Of a stretch of DNA of 7,835 nt, positions 1-5,619 are shown one piece after another; position 1 is the first letter of the stretch; each line of letters opens with the position of its first letter. Under the pieces are notes generated by a model that made no database searches, had not been told where the DNA came from, and saw only the letters and a list, made by a program, of their open reading frames with translations. The position numbers and the translations under genes are program-made. The DNA comes from Lachnoclostridium sp. UBA739 (GTDB lineage: Bacteria > Bacillota_A > Clostridia > Lachnospirales > Lachnospiraceae), in NCBI GenBank assembly GCA_002297865.1, contig DBKX01000025.1:15468-23302 (forward strand), written 5' to 3'.

Positions 1-1515
1 ATTGTAGATGATGTCTCATTTTCTGTAAAACAAGGTGAAATGGTAGGAATTGTTGGTGAGAGTGGTTCTGGAAAATCTATGACGTCACTTTCCATTATGA
101 GACTATTGGCAAAAGAAGCATCGGTACAGGGTGGGAATATATTTTTTCAAGGAAAAGATATGCTTACTATGTCACAGACTGAGTTAGAACAGGTTCGTGG
201 AAATGATGTATCCATGGTATTTCAGGAGCCAATGACATCACTAAATCCTGTTTTAACAATTGAAAAGCAGTTAGAAGAAGTATTTGTACTTCATGGAGAA
301 TCATCAAAAATGCAGGATACGAAAAAAGAAATATTAGACATGCTAGAACAGGTTGGATTATCACAAGGAGAAGAGTTGCTAAAACGTTATCCTCATGAGC
401 TTTCTGGAGGAATGAGACAAAGAGTTATGATTGCTATGGCAATGCTTCTAAAACCAAAACTTCTTATTGCAGATGAACCCACAACTGCATTGGATGTTAC
501 CATCCAGGCTCAAATTTTAAATTTAATTGAAAAATTAAATAAAGAGTATGGAACTTCCATATTGCTGATTTCTCATGATTTAGGTGTAATAAAAAAATAC
601 TGTTCCAAAGCGATTGTAATGTGCGACGGAAAAATTGTGGAAGAAGATACCGTTCACAATCTTTTTTATCATCCAAAACAAGAATATACCAAAAAGCTGT
701 TAGAAGCTGTCCCAAGCCGAAAAGTAAAGAATCAATTTTCCAGTCAAAAAGAAAAGGTGACAATGCAATCCATAACTCCAAGCATTTTACAGGTTGAAAA
801 TTTATCTGTGAGTTATGCTAATAAAAAGGGGCTGTTCGGTAAAAAACAGACGAAGGAAATAGTAAAAGATGCATCTTTGCATGTAATGGAAGGTGAAATT
901 GTAGGTATTGTTGGAGAAAGTGGCTCAGGCAAAACAACACTTTCTAAAGCAATTGTTGGATTAGCGGATAAAAGCAAGGGGAAAATTAAGATGAAGGAAA
1001 AACGTCCTGTAATGGTATTTCAAGACCCTTATTCCTCTTTGAATCCATCTAGAAAGGTAGGTTGGATTATTGAAGAACCATTGCGTATACAAGGTGGAAT
1101 GCCCAGAAAAGAGAGAGCAAAACGAGTGGAAGAAATGCTTTTGCAGGTAGGACTTCCAATCGAATATAAGGAGCGTTATATCTGGCAGTTAAGTGGTGGT
1201 CAAAGGCAGCGTGTAAGTATAGCAGCCGCTTTGATTACCAATGCAAAATTTATCGTGTTAGATGAACCTGTTTCCGCCTTAGATGTTACCATACAGGCAC
1301 AAATTTTAAAGCTTCTGATTGAGTTAAGAGAAAAATATGATCTGTCCTATTTATTCATTTCACATGACTTAAATGTAGTATATCAGCTTTGTGATCGTGT
1401 TTACATTATGAATCAGGGGCAATTAATCGAAAATGGTACAACAGAAGAAATATTCCGTTCACCTAAAACGGAATACACGAAGAAATTGTTAAATTCTGTT
1501 TTAAGTATATCGTAA
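1..1515 (+). CDS. Fused dual-domain ABC transporter ATPase, oligopeptide/nickel importer type (5' partial)
   Basis: This is the ATP-hydrolysing subunit of a peptide/nickel-type ABC importer, acting on the inner face of the membrane. The frame is open from base 1, so the true start lies upstream. The ATG at base 40 is internal, just before Walker A; by family comparison about 20-25 N-terminal residues are missing. Two complete nucleotide-binding domains lie in tandem, as in DppD-DppF fusions and GsiA-like proteins. Domain 1 has Walker A GESGSGKS (bases 55-78), Q-loop [11 protein letters not shown], signature LSGGMRQ (400-420), Walker B LLIADEP and H-loop LISHD. Domain 2 has Walker [10 protein letters not shown] (913-939), Q-loop [11 protein letters not shown], signature LSGGQRQ (1189-1209), Walker B FIVLDEP and H-loop FISHD. 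Each domain ends in an oligopeptide-type tail ([22 protein letters not shown]). All catalytic motifs are intact. Permease and binding-protein genes are presumably upstream, outside the window. The substrate (peptide, nickel or other) cannot be read from this subunit. Confidence 0.95.
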   Translation: MVDDVSFSVKQGEMVGIVGESGSGKSMTSLSIMRLLAKEASVQGGNIFFQGKDMLTMSQTELEQVRGNDVSMVFQEPMTSLNPVLTIEKQLEEVFVLHGESSKMQDTKKEILDMLEQVGLSQGEELLKRYPHELSGGMRQRVMIAMAMLLKPKLLIADEPTTALDVTIQAQILNLIEKLNKEYGTSILLISHDLGVIKKYCSKAIVMCDGKIVEEDTVHNLFYHPKQEYTKKLLEAVPSRKVKNQFSSQKEKVTMQSITPSILQVENLSVSYANKKGLFGKKQTKEIVKDASLHVMEGEIVGIVGESGSGKTTLSKAIVGLADKSKGKIKMKEKRPVMVFQDPYSSLNPSRKVGWIIEEPLRIQGGMPRKERAKRVEEMLLQVGLPIEYKERYIWQLSGGQRQRVSIAAALITNAKFIVLDEPVSALDVTIQAQILKLLIELREKYDLSYLFISHDLNVVYQLCDRVYIMNQGQLIENGTTEEIFRSPKTEYTKKLLNSVLSIS

Positions 1516-1535
1516 TTAAGAATTGAGGGAGTGTA

Positions 1536-2720
1536 ATGACTGAATTTTTAGTTCGTTGTTTTATTAAGGATAATGAGAATGTAAAAAGTGCAAAAGTAAG
1601 AACTTCTTATGGATTGCTTGCAAGTGTAGTAGGCATCATATGTAATTTAATTCTATTTGGAATAAAGATAGTAATAGGTACGCTTTTAAATAGTATTGCG
1701 GTTACAGCCGATGCATTCAACAACTTATCAGATGCAACGTCTAGCATAATTGGTTTTGTAGGAACGAAACTTGCAAACAGGCCAGCGGATAAGGAACATC
1801 CTTTTGGTCATGGAAGATATGAATATGTAGCTGCACTAATCGTAGCATTTTTAGTACTTGAAGTGGGGCTTAGCTGCTTAAAGAGTTCCTTTTCAAAAAT
1901 ACTTCATCCAGAACCATTAGAATTCCAGTTCTACTTAGTAATCATTTTGGTGATCTCAGTCTTAATTAAGGTCTGGTTAGGAGTATTTAATCGAAAATTA
2001 GGGAAGCGAATTAATTCTGCAATTATGAAGGCAACATCTGCTGATGCATTTGGCGATGTGGGCATTACCAGCGCGACTGTTCTATCTGTATTGTTAGTAA
2101 AATTTGCAGGACTTAATATAGATGGGTACATTGGTCTAGTCGTATCCGTATTTGTCTTGCTTTCAGGCATTAACATTTTGAAAGAAACCATACAGCCACT
2201 TCTTGGGTTGGCCATATCCGTTGAAGATTATGAGAGAATTTCCAGATTTGTAGAGAAGTATGATTTAATAGTGGGGAGCCACGATCTGATTCTTCATAAC
2301 TATGGGCCTTCCGCTCTCATGGCAACCATTCATGCTGAAGTTCCTGATACAACATCAATGGATAAAGCTCATGGTGTCATTGATCAGATTGAGAGAGATG
2401 CAAAAGAGCAGCTTGGTATTTTGCTTGTAATTCATATGGACCCTGTTGCGGTTGATGATGAGCAGGCCATGGCAGCAAAAGAAATTGTAATAGATGAAAT
2501 AGGTACCATTCATGATTTCCGTATGGTGAAAGGAGAAGAAGAATCAAAATTAATCTTTGATTTAGTAGTTCCTCATAGCTATTCTGTCACCAGGGAAAAT
2601 GATTTAATTAATAAATTAAGGGACAAGGTACAAGAGGTTAATGGACATTATGAGTGTATCATTACGTTAGAACACAGTTACGTTGAAGAGAGGAATACAC
2701 GTAGCAAGAAATCCAAGTAA
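1536..2720 (+). CDS. Cation diffusion facilitator transporter, probable Mn2+ (or related divalent metal) exporter
   Basis: This is an integral membrane metal/proton antiporter of the CDF family that exports divalent cations. The 394 residues include about six membrane segments in the first 225. The transport site is visible: TM2 carries N62-x-x-x-D66 (in ADAFNNLSD) and TM5 carries D170-x-x-x-D174 (in SADAFGD). This ND-DD set differs from the HD-HD set of zinc CDFs and, from memory, matches the manganese exporter MntE of streptococci, which is of similar length. HPFGHGRYEY (88-97) is a family hallmark. The cytoplasmic domain (about 230-302) keeps the FieF-type ligand pattern H249, H266, H279, H300 and D302. 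A further stretch of about 90 residues looks like a degenerate second copy of that domain. The start is supported by AGGGAG four bases before ATG. The gene lies 20 bases after the ABC ATPase gene and 17 before the amidohydrolase gene, so it is probably co-transcribed with both. The CDF family is secure; manganese specificity is inferred. Confidence 0.93.
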   Translation: MTEFLVRCFIKDNENVKSAKVRTSYGLLASVVGIICNLILFGIKIVIGTLLNSIAVTADAFNNLSDATSSIIGFVGTKLANRPADKEHPFGHGRYEYVAALIVAFLVLEVGLSCLKSSFSKILHPEPLEFQFYLVIILVISVLIKVWLGVFNRKLGKRINSAIMKATSADAFGDVGITSATVLSVLLVKFAGLNIDGYIGLVVSVFVLLSGINILKETIQPLLGLAISVEDYERISRFVEKYDLIVGSHDLILHNYGPSALMATIHAEVPDTTSMDKAHGVIDQIERDAKEQLGILLVIHMDPVAVDDEQAMAAKEIVIDEIGTIHDFRMVKGEEESKLIFDLVVPHSYSVTRENDLINKLRDKVQEVNGHYECIITLEHSYVEERNTRSKKSK

Positions 2721-2737
2721 CAGAAAGAGAGAGTTTT

Positions 2738-3556
2738 ATGATAGTAGATTTCCATACACACATTTTTCCGGACAGCATTGCAGAGAAAACTATATCAAAA
2801 TTAAGTGGACTGATAGGTCAGAAGCCTTATACAGATGCTACATTAAAAGGGTTGCAACAATCAATGAAGGATGCAGGGGTTGATTATTCCGTAGTACTTC
2901 CTGTTGTAACAAGGCCGGCTCAGTTTGAAACCGTCAATGCTTACGCTGTTGAAGTCTCAAAGAATCCAGGGATTCTTTCTTTTGGCGGCGTACATCCAAA
3001 ATCTGAAAGTTACAGGGATGAAATTGATAAAATTGTGGAACTGGGGTTAAAAGGGATTAAGCTGCATCCTGATTTTCAGGATACGTTTATTGAAGAACCT
3101 TGTTATATTGATTTAATTGCGTATGCCTTAGAAAGAGAATTGATAGTAACGATTCATGCAGGAAGGGACGAAGGATTACCGGAACCTGTTCACTGCCCAC
3201 CAGATAAAACTCTTTATATGATTCAGGAAGTGCAGAAGAGAGTGAGTACAAGAAAATTGATTCTTGCCCATACTGGTGGCCATACTATGTGGGACGAAGT
3301 GGAGGAATATCTAGTAGGCCAGGATGTTTATATGGATATTAGTTATTCCAGAAGTGAGATTGCACTTGAACAAATGGTTAGAATTATGAAAACTCATGGA
3401 GCAGATAGAATTCTGTTAGGGTCAGATTCACCGTGGGATGGTCAGCTTGAAACGATTCAGTTTGTTAAGTCGTTAGATATAACCGATGAGGAAAAAGAAT
3501 TTATATTAGGTTTGAATGGAGCTAGGTTGCTAGGGCTCTCTAATAGTATAGAATGA
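2738..3556 (+). CDS. Amidohydrolase-family metal-dependent hydrolase (TIM barrel)
   Basis: This is a 272-residue cytosolic metal-dependent hydrolase of the amidohydrolase superfamily, most like the Amidohydrolase_2 (PF04909) group. Visible active-site features, in order along the barrel, are H6-T-H8 in DFHTHIFPD at strand 1, H86 in GGVHP, K108 and H110 in KGIKLHP, H140 in VTIHAG, H178 and H182 in LAHTGGH, and D230 in LLGSDSPW. The C-terminal LGLNGARLLGL resembles the family's usual closing NARRLLGL segment. Full length and all metal ligands appear present. There is no signal peptide. The start at 2738 follows a GAGAG ribosome site at suitable spacing. It is the third gene of the apparent ABC ATPase-CDF-hydrolase unit. 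The substrate is unknown: members of this group act on amides, esters, decarboxylation or hydration substrates, and nothing here settles the choice. No metal-transport role can be inferred from its position alone. Confidence 0.9.
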   Translation: MIVDFHTHIFPDSIAEKTISKLSGLIGQKPYTDATLKGLQQSMKDAGVDYSVVLPVVTRPAQFETVNAYAVEVSKNPGILSFGGVHPKSESYRDEIDKIVELGLKGIKLHPDFQDTFIEEPCYIDLIAYALERELIVTIHAGRDEGLPEPVHCPPDKTLYMIQEVQKRVSTRKLILAHTGGHTMWDEVEEYLVGQDVYMDISYSRSEIALEQMVRIMKTHGADRILLGSDSPWDGQLETIQFVKSLDITDEEKEFILGLNGARLLGLSNSIE

Positions 3557-3577
3557 AAAACTAATTTATAATTTAAA

Positions 3578-3617
3578 CTGACAGATTTGTGTTTTTAAAA
3601 CGAGGCAGGTCTGTCAG
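3578..3617 (+). terminator. Hairpin, possible weak terminator of the upstream operon
   Basis: CTGACAGA (3578-3585) pairs exactly with TCTGTCAG (3610-3617), and the stem extends inward to about 13 bp with three G-U pairs, around a loop of about 14 bases. It begins 21 bases after the amidohydrolase stop codon, the expected place for a terminator. It is followed by AATTATATT rather than a proper T-run, so intrinsic termination may be weak. It could instead be a 3'-end stabilising structure. Confidence 0.45.
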
Positions 3618-3703
3618 AATTATATTGGAACCCTTGATTTATAGGGGGTTTGGGTGTAAAAAAGGATGAAATTGAAAAAAATAAAAAAAATTAAAAAAAA
3701 GAC

Positions 3704-3732
3704 TTGCATTTTGTTTAAGTATCATTTATAAT
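3704..3732 (+). promoter_or_regulatory. Promoter of tRNA-Gln, with A-rich UP-like element upstream
   Basis: The -35 box TTGCAT (3704-3709) and -10 box TATAAT (3727-3732) are separated by exactly 17 bases. This is a near-consensus housekeeping sigma promoter. Directly upstream (about 3664-3700) are several A-tracts of six to eight bases in close succession, which fit an UP element that would strengthen transcription, as is usual for stable RNA genes. Transcription should start near 3739, about 40 bases before the mature tRNA. Confidence 0.85.
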
Positions 3733-3745
3733 AATCATCGTTGAG

Positions 3746-3762
3746 TCGGTCAAGCGGCAGAC
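3746..3762 (+). other. Possible tRNA D-arm remnant in the tRNA-Gln leader
   Basis: TCGGTCAAGCGGCAGACA resembles the D-arm and following bases of a tRNA-Glu-type gene (GGTCAAGCGG, then an AGAC-like segment). After it the sequence becomes unrelated AT-rich DNA, and no anticodon arm or acceptor partner is present. It lies in the transcribed leader just downstream of the predicted start. It could be the residue of a deleted tRNA from a tandem array, or a chance match. Confidence 0.3.
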
Positions 3763-3778
3763 AAACAATAAAATACAT

Positions 3779-3850
3779 TGGGCTATCGCCAAACGGTAAG
3801 GCACTGGATTCTGATTCCAGCATGTGAAGGTTCGAATCCTTCTAGCCCAG
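3779..3850 (+). tRNA. tRNA-Gln (anticodon CUG)
   Basis: The full cloverleaf can be drawn. The acceptor stem TGGGCTA (3779-3785) pairs perfectly with TAGCCCA (3843-3849), with discriminator G at 3850. A GCC/GGC D-stem closes the AAACGGTAA loop. The anticodon stem CTGGA/TCCAG (3804-3808 and 3816-3820) encloses loop TTCTGAT, giving anticodon CTG at 3811-3813. The T-arm is GAAGG-TTCGAAT-CCTTC (3826-3842). The U1-A72 pair, G73 and overall sequence match glutamine tRNAs; it closely resembles E. coli tRNA-Gln(CUG) as I recall it. The CCA end is not encoded (CTT follows), so it must be added by nucleotidyltransferase. This isoacceptor reads CAG codons; a UUG-anticodon tRNA for CAA must lie elsewhere. 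Confidence 0.97.
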
Positions 3851-3855
3851 CTTAT

Positions 3856-3889
3856 AACCATCACATTAATATGTGGTGGTTTTTGTTTT
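3856..3889 (+). terminator. Intrinsic terminator after tRNA-Gln
   Basis: AACCATCACAT (3856-3866) pairs with ATGTGGTGGTT (3871-3881) over 11 bp with one G-U pair, around loop TAAT, followed by a T-rich tail TTTTTGTTTT. It begins six bases after the tRNA. This is a convincing rho-independent terminator for the tRNA transcript. Confidence 0.9.
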
Positions 3890-4022
3890 GTACGAAAAAT
3901 TTTATTTTTCTATGCAATACTATACTATGTTATATAAGAAATTGTGCATAATCTGTCCTACGTCTTACATACAATTTAAAATGGAAGTAAAAGTATTTAT
4001 TTAAAGTTTATTCACATTAGGC

Positions 4023-4051
4023 TTGAAAAACAAGAATATTAGGTATATTAT
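4023..4051 (+). promoter_or_regulatory. Probable promoter of the lysine-rich protein gene
   Basis: TTGAAA (4023-4028) and TATTAT (4046-4051) are spaced by 17 bases, each close to consensus. The predicted start near 4058 gives a leader of about 40 bases to the ATG at 4098. It lies downstream of the tRNA terminator, so the gene appears independently transcribed. Confidence 0.65.
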
Positions 4052-4097
4052 CTATGTAGGTACTTTGCGTATCGTTTGATAAGGAGGAGATGATAAT

Positions 4098-4643
4098 ATG
4101 GATAAGGATTCAAAATTAACAGCTACTACAAAGGGTAAGGCACCAGAAGTTTTGAAAAAGGTTGATGAAAAAAAGGTAGAAGTCGTTAATGCAGAAGCTG
4201 TGAAAGCGAAAACAGAGAAAGTGGAAGCAAGTAAGAAGGTAGAGGATAAACCTGTAGCATCAAAACTAGAAGTTAAAGAAGAAGTAAAAAAAGAGGATGC
4301 AGTTATCGATAAAAAAGCAGTTGAAGAAACCAAAGAAGTTCCTAAAGAGACAACTCCAAAAAAGAAAGCAGAGAAGACAACTAAAACTAAGAAGAAGGAA
4401 ACTGTGAAGAAAGCAGCAGTAAAAAAAGAAACTGCTAGTAAGATAAAGGTATCTACGTACATACAATATTTTGGCAAGGAGATTGAACAGAATCAACTTG
4501 TTGAAAAAGTAAAAGCCAATTGGATTAATCAAGGTAACGATGCAAAGGCAATCAGGAATTTAGAGCTTTATGTGAAACCAGAGGAAGGTGCTGTTTACTA
4601 TGTTGTGAATGGTATTCCAGATTCAGGAAAGATTGATTTTTAA
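4098..4643 (+). CDS. Lysine-rich protein with small conserved C-terminal domain (DUF6465-like)
   Basis: The function is unknown. The 181-residue protein has two parts. Residues 1-116 are low-complexity and presumably disordered, built from K, E, V, A and T. The segment 83-117 is strongly basic (15 Lys, 4 Glu), with histone-H1-like runs such as TKKKETVKKAAVKK. Overall I count 42 Lys and one Arg (R153). Residues 117-181 form a compact globular segment (VSTYIQYFGKEIEQ; then a helix; LELYVKPEEGAVYYVVNG; GKIDF). I associate this with the DUF6465 family of Lachnospiraceae, from memory and unverified. There is no signal peptide or membrane segment, so it is probably cytosolic. The start is fixed by AAGGAGG at 4081-4087, ten bases before ATG. 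It has its own promoter and terminator. The basic tail could bind nucleic acid or another polyanion, but that is inference only. Confidence 0.88.
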   Translation: MDKDSKLTATTKGKAPEVLKKVDEKKVEVVNAEAVKAKTEKVEASKKVEDKPVASKLEVKEEVKKEDAVIDKKAVEETKEVPKETTPKKKAEKTTKTKKKETVKKAAVKKETASKIKVSTYIQYFGKEIEQNQLVEKVKANWINQGNDAKAIRNLELYVKPEEGAVYYVVNGIPDSGKIDF

Positions 4644-4665
4644 TTAGATGAAATAGAGAGAAAGG

Positions 4666-4696
4666 AAGAAGCTGCAACTTTCAGCTTCTTTTTTTT
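4666..4696 (+). terminator. Intrinsic terminator after the lysine-rich protein gene
   Basis: AAGAAGCTG (4666-4674) pairs perfectly with CAGCTTCTT (4682-4690) around a seven-base loop, and the T-run continues to 4696. It begins 22 bases after the stop codon. This is a strong rho-independent terminator that makes the gene monocistronic. Confidence 0.93.
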
Positions 4697-4746
4697 GCAC
4701 ATTTTAAAGAACATCCTATAAAGAACTTTTTATTTATGCAGAAATG

Positions 4747-4755
4747 TGCCATAAT
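4747..4755 (+). promoter_or_regulatory. Possible extended -10 promoter of the 195-residue protein gene
   Basis: TG at 4747-4748, one spacer base, then CATAAT (4750-4755) form an extended -10 element. No good -35 box is seen at the expected distance (TTTTTA at 4727-4732). It lies between the preceding terminator and the next gene, so some promoter is needed here. An inverted repeat, AAACAGA (4761-4767) with TCTGTTT (4781-4787), follows directly and could be an operator or leader hairpin. Confidence 0.4.
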
Positions 4756-4814
4756 GAAACAAACAGAACAGGCAAACTGATCTGTTTCATGAAAAAGAGA
4801 GCAGGGCATGGAAT

Positions 4815-5402
4815 ATGAAAAATAAGATTATTTTTTGGGGACATGTAAATGAAGGGGAAAAAGTGCATTTAGTATCATGGGATGGAGAGACGGGGAGTCA
4901 GTATTATAAAATAGGAAGAACGCTAATAGAATATGCGGTAGTAGCTACATATGAACAATTGAGAGATGAATTAATCACGAAAAAACCAGTTATTTTATGC
5001 TTAGAACACATGCAGGAAACAGAGGTCAATAAAATAAGGAAGAAATGTCAGAAGGTTGTCTTTATACCAGAGATGCACACGATTGCTATCAACGAATTGA
5101 TAAACATAGCGTTATTCAGTACAAGAAGTTATATGGACGGTAACAAGACTGTCTTAGCAGGAGTAGAAGAGAATGCAGAACATATTGCGTTGCAAGTGCT
5201 TAAGAATTTCAAATTTATTGAGAAAGCGAAAAAGTATGAATTAATTATTGGTAGTGCTGAAAATCTTAATGTAGATGAGCTGAGTATAATAGAAGATATT
5301 GTGAAAGAGTATTCCCTTGAAGAAAGTTTGTTTTTTATTGAACAGGTAACGGTTAAAGAAAAGGAAAAGGGGTATTATTTTATCCTACATATAGTTTGTT
5401 AA
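4815..5402 (+). CDS. Unrecognised 195-residue protein; C-terminal half resembles the FtsZ C-terminal subdomain
   Basis: I do not recognise this protein as a named family. It has no signal peptide or membrane segment and is probably cytosolic. Residues 1-105 show alternating strands and helices (KNKIIFWGH; KPVILCLEH; QKVVFIPEM) with no GGGTGTG tubulin signature or P-loop. Residues 110-195 follow the order of the FtsZ C-terminal subdomain: helix with ENAEHIALQVLKN, strand ELIIGSAENLNVDEL in place of FtsZ's VLINITGG-DLTL-EV, a helix IIEDIVKEYS, strand SLFFIEQVTV in place of NIIFGAVID, and a final strand YYFILHIVC in place of VTVIAT. This is a by-eye alignment and not proof of homology. The ATG at 4815 has AGGG eight bases upstream; an ATG at 4808 is out of frame. 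It is flanked by terminators, so it is a single-gene unit. It uses ATA and other rare codons freely, unlike the genes from 5620 on, which suggests modest expression. Confidence 0.85.
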   Translation: MKNKIIFWGHVNEGEKVHLVSWDGETGSQYYKIGRTLIEYAVVATYEQLRDELITKKPVILCLEHMQETEVNKIRKKCQKVVFIPEMHTIAINELINIALFSTRSYMDGNKTVLAGVEENAEHIALQVLKNFKFIEKAKKYELIIGSAENLNVDELSIIEDIVKEYSLEESLFFIEQVTVKEKEKGYYFILHIVC

Positions 5403-5433
5403 GATGTTAAAAACACGAAATTGAAACAATAGG

Positions 5434-5462
5434 GGGCTCTCCTAAATGGGAGAGTCCTTTTT
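5434..5462 (+). terminator. Intrinsic terminator after the 195-residue protein gene
   Basis: GGGCTCTCC (5434-5442) pairs with GGAGAGTCC (5449-5457) over 9 bp with one G-U pair, around a six-base loop, followed by five T. It begins 31 bases after the stop codon and fits a rho-independent terminator. Confidence 0.9.
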
Positions 5463-5528
5463 GTATACGAAAAAATACAATGCAAAACTCTTAAATAATT
5501 TAAAAAACTATTTATCAAATTCAAAAAA

Positions 5529-5557
5529 TTGAAAGTGTATGTCGAAAAATGTAATAT
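5529..5557 (+). promoter_or_regulatory. Candidate promoter of the permease-dehydrogenase unit
   Basis: TTGAAA (5529-5534) and TAATAT (5552-5557) are 17 bases apart. The -10 match is only moderate, and the surrounding 5463-5619 region is so AT-rich that alternatives exist. An exact TGTCGAA heptamer, the Spo0A-box consensus, sits inside the spacer at 5540-5546. The predicted leader would be about 55 bases. Confidence 0.45.
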
Positions 5558-5580
5558 GTAAACGAATAAAAGAAAAAACA

Positions 5581-5602
5581 TTTGTGTTAAATTAATCACA
5601 AA
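5581..5602 (+). promoter_or_regulatory. Palindrome resembling a Rex operator, just upstream of the permease start
   Basis: TTTGTG (5581-5586) and CACAAA (5597-5602) form the arms of an inverted repeat with an AT-only centre, six bases before the Shine-Dalgarno site. Rex repressor sites in Firmicutes have TTGTG/CACAA-like arms but usually eight bases between them; here there are ten. Position downstream of the candidate promoter would suit a roadblock repressor. It may alternatively act as a small hairpin near the ribosome binding site. Confidence 0.35.
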
Positions 5603-5619
5603 AAATTGGGAGAGGTTCA

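Noticed and set aside
40..42. ATG at base 40 as the start of the ABC ATPase
   Set aside because: The frame is open upstream, with family-typical residues ([12 protein letters not shown]) before it, so this Met is internal and the gene is cut by the window edge.
1516..1535. Manganese (yybP-ykoY) riboswitch before the metal exporter
   Set aside because: Only 20 bases separate it from the preceding gene, too short for any riboswitch, and no separate promoter is seen.
2683..2883. Short plus-strand frame overlapping the CDF end and the amidohydrolase start
   Set aside because: It overlaps two well-supported genes in another frame, has no ribosome site and a composition unlike a protein. It is a shadow frame.
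3779..3850. tRNA-Gln as an integration site of a mobile element
   Set aside because: No integrase and no direct repeat of the tRNA 3' end was found in the window, and the flanking genes look like normal chromosome.
3893..3909. GAAAAAT-TTT-ATTTTTC inverted repeat as a regulatory hairpin
   Set aside because: It is almost purely A/T with a three-base loop, directly after a terminator, and is expected by chance in such AT-rich DNA.
4052..4477. Long minus-strand reading frame opposite the lysine-rich gene
   Set aside because: Its Ser/Phe/Thr-rich translation is simply the complement of Lys/Glu-rich codons. The plus-strand gene has a promoter, an AAGGAGG site and a terminator, and the minus frame has none.
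5581..5602. CRP/FNR-type operator reading of the TGTG/CACA palindrome
   Set aside because: The CRP consensus needs eight bases between TGTG and CACA; here there are ten, and the flanking A/T bases do not fit. Rex-like similarity is somewhat better.
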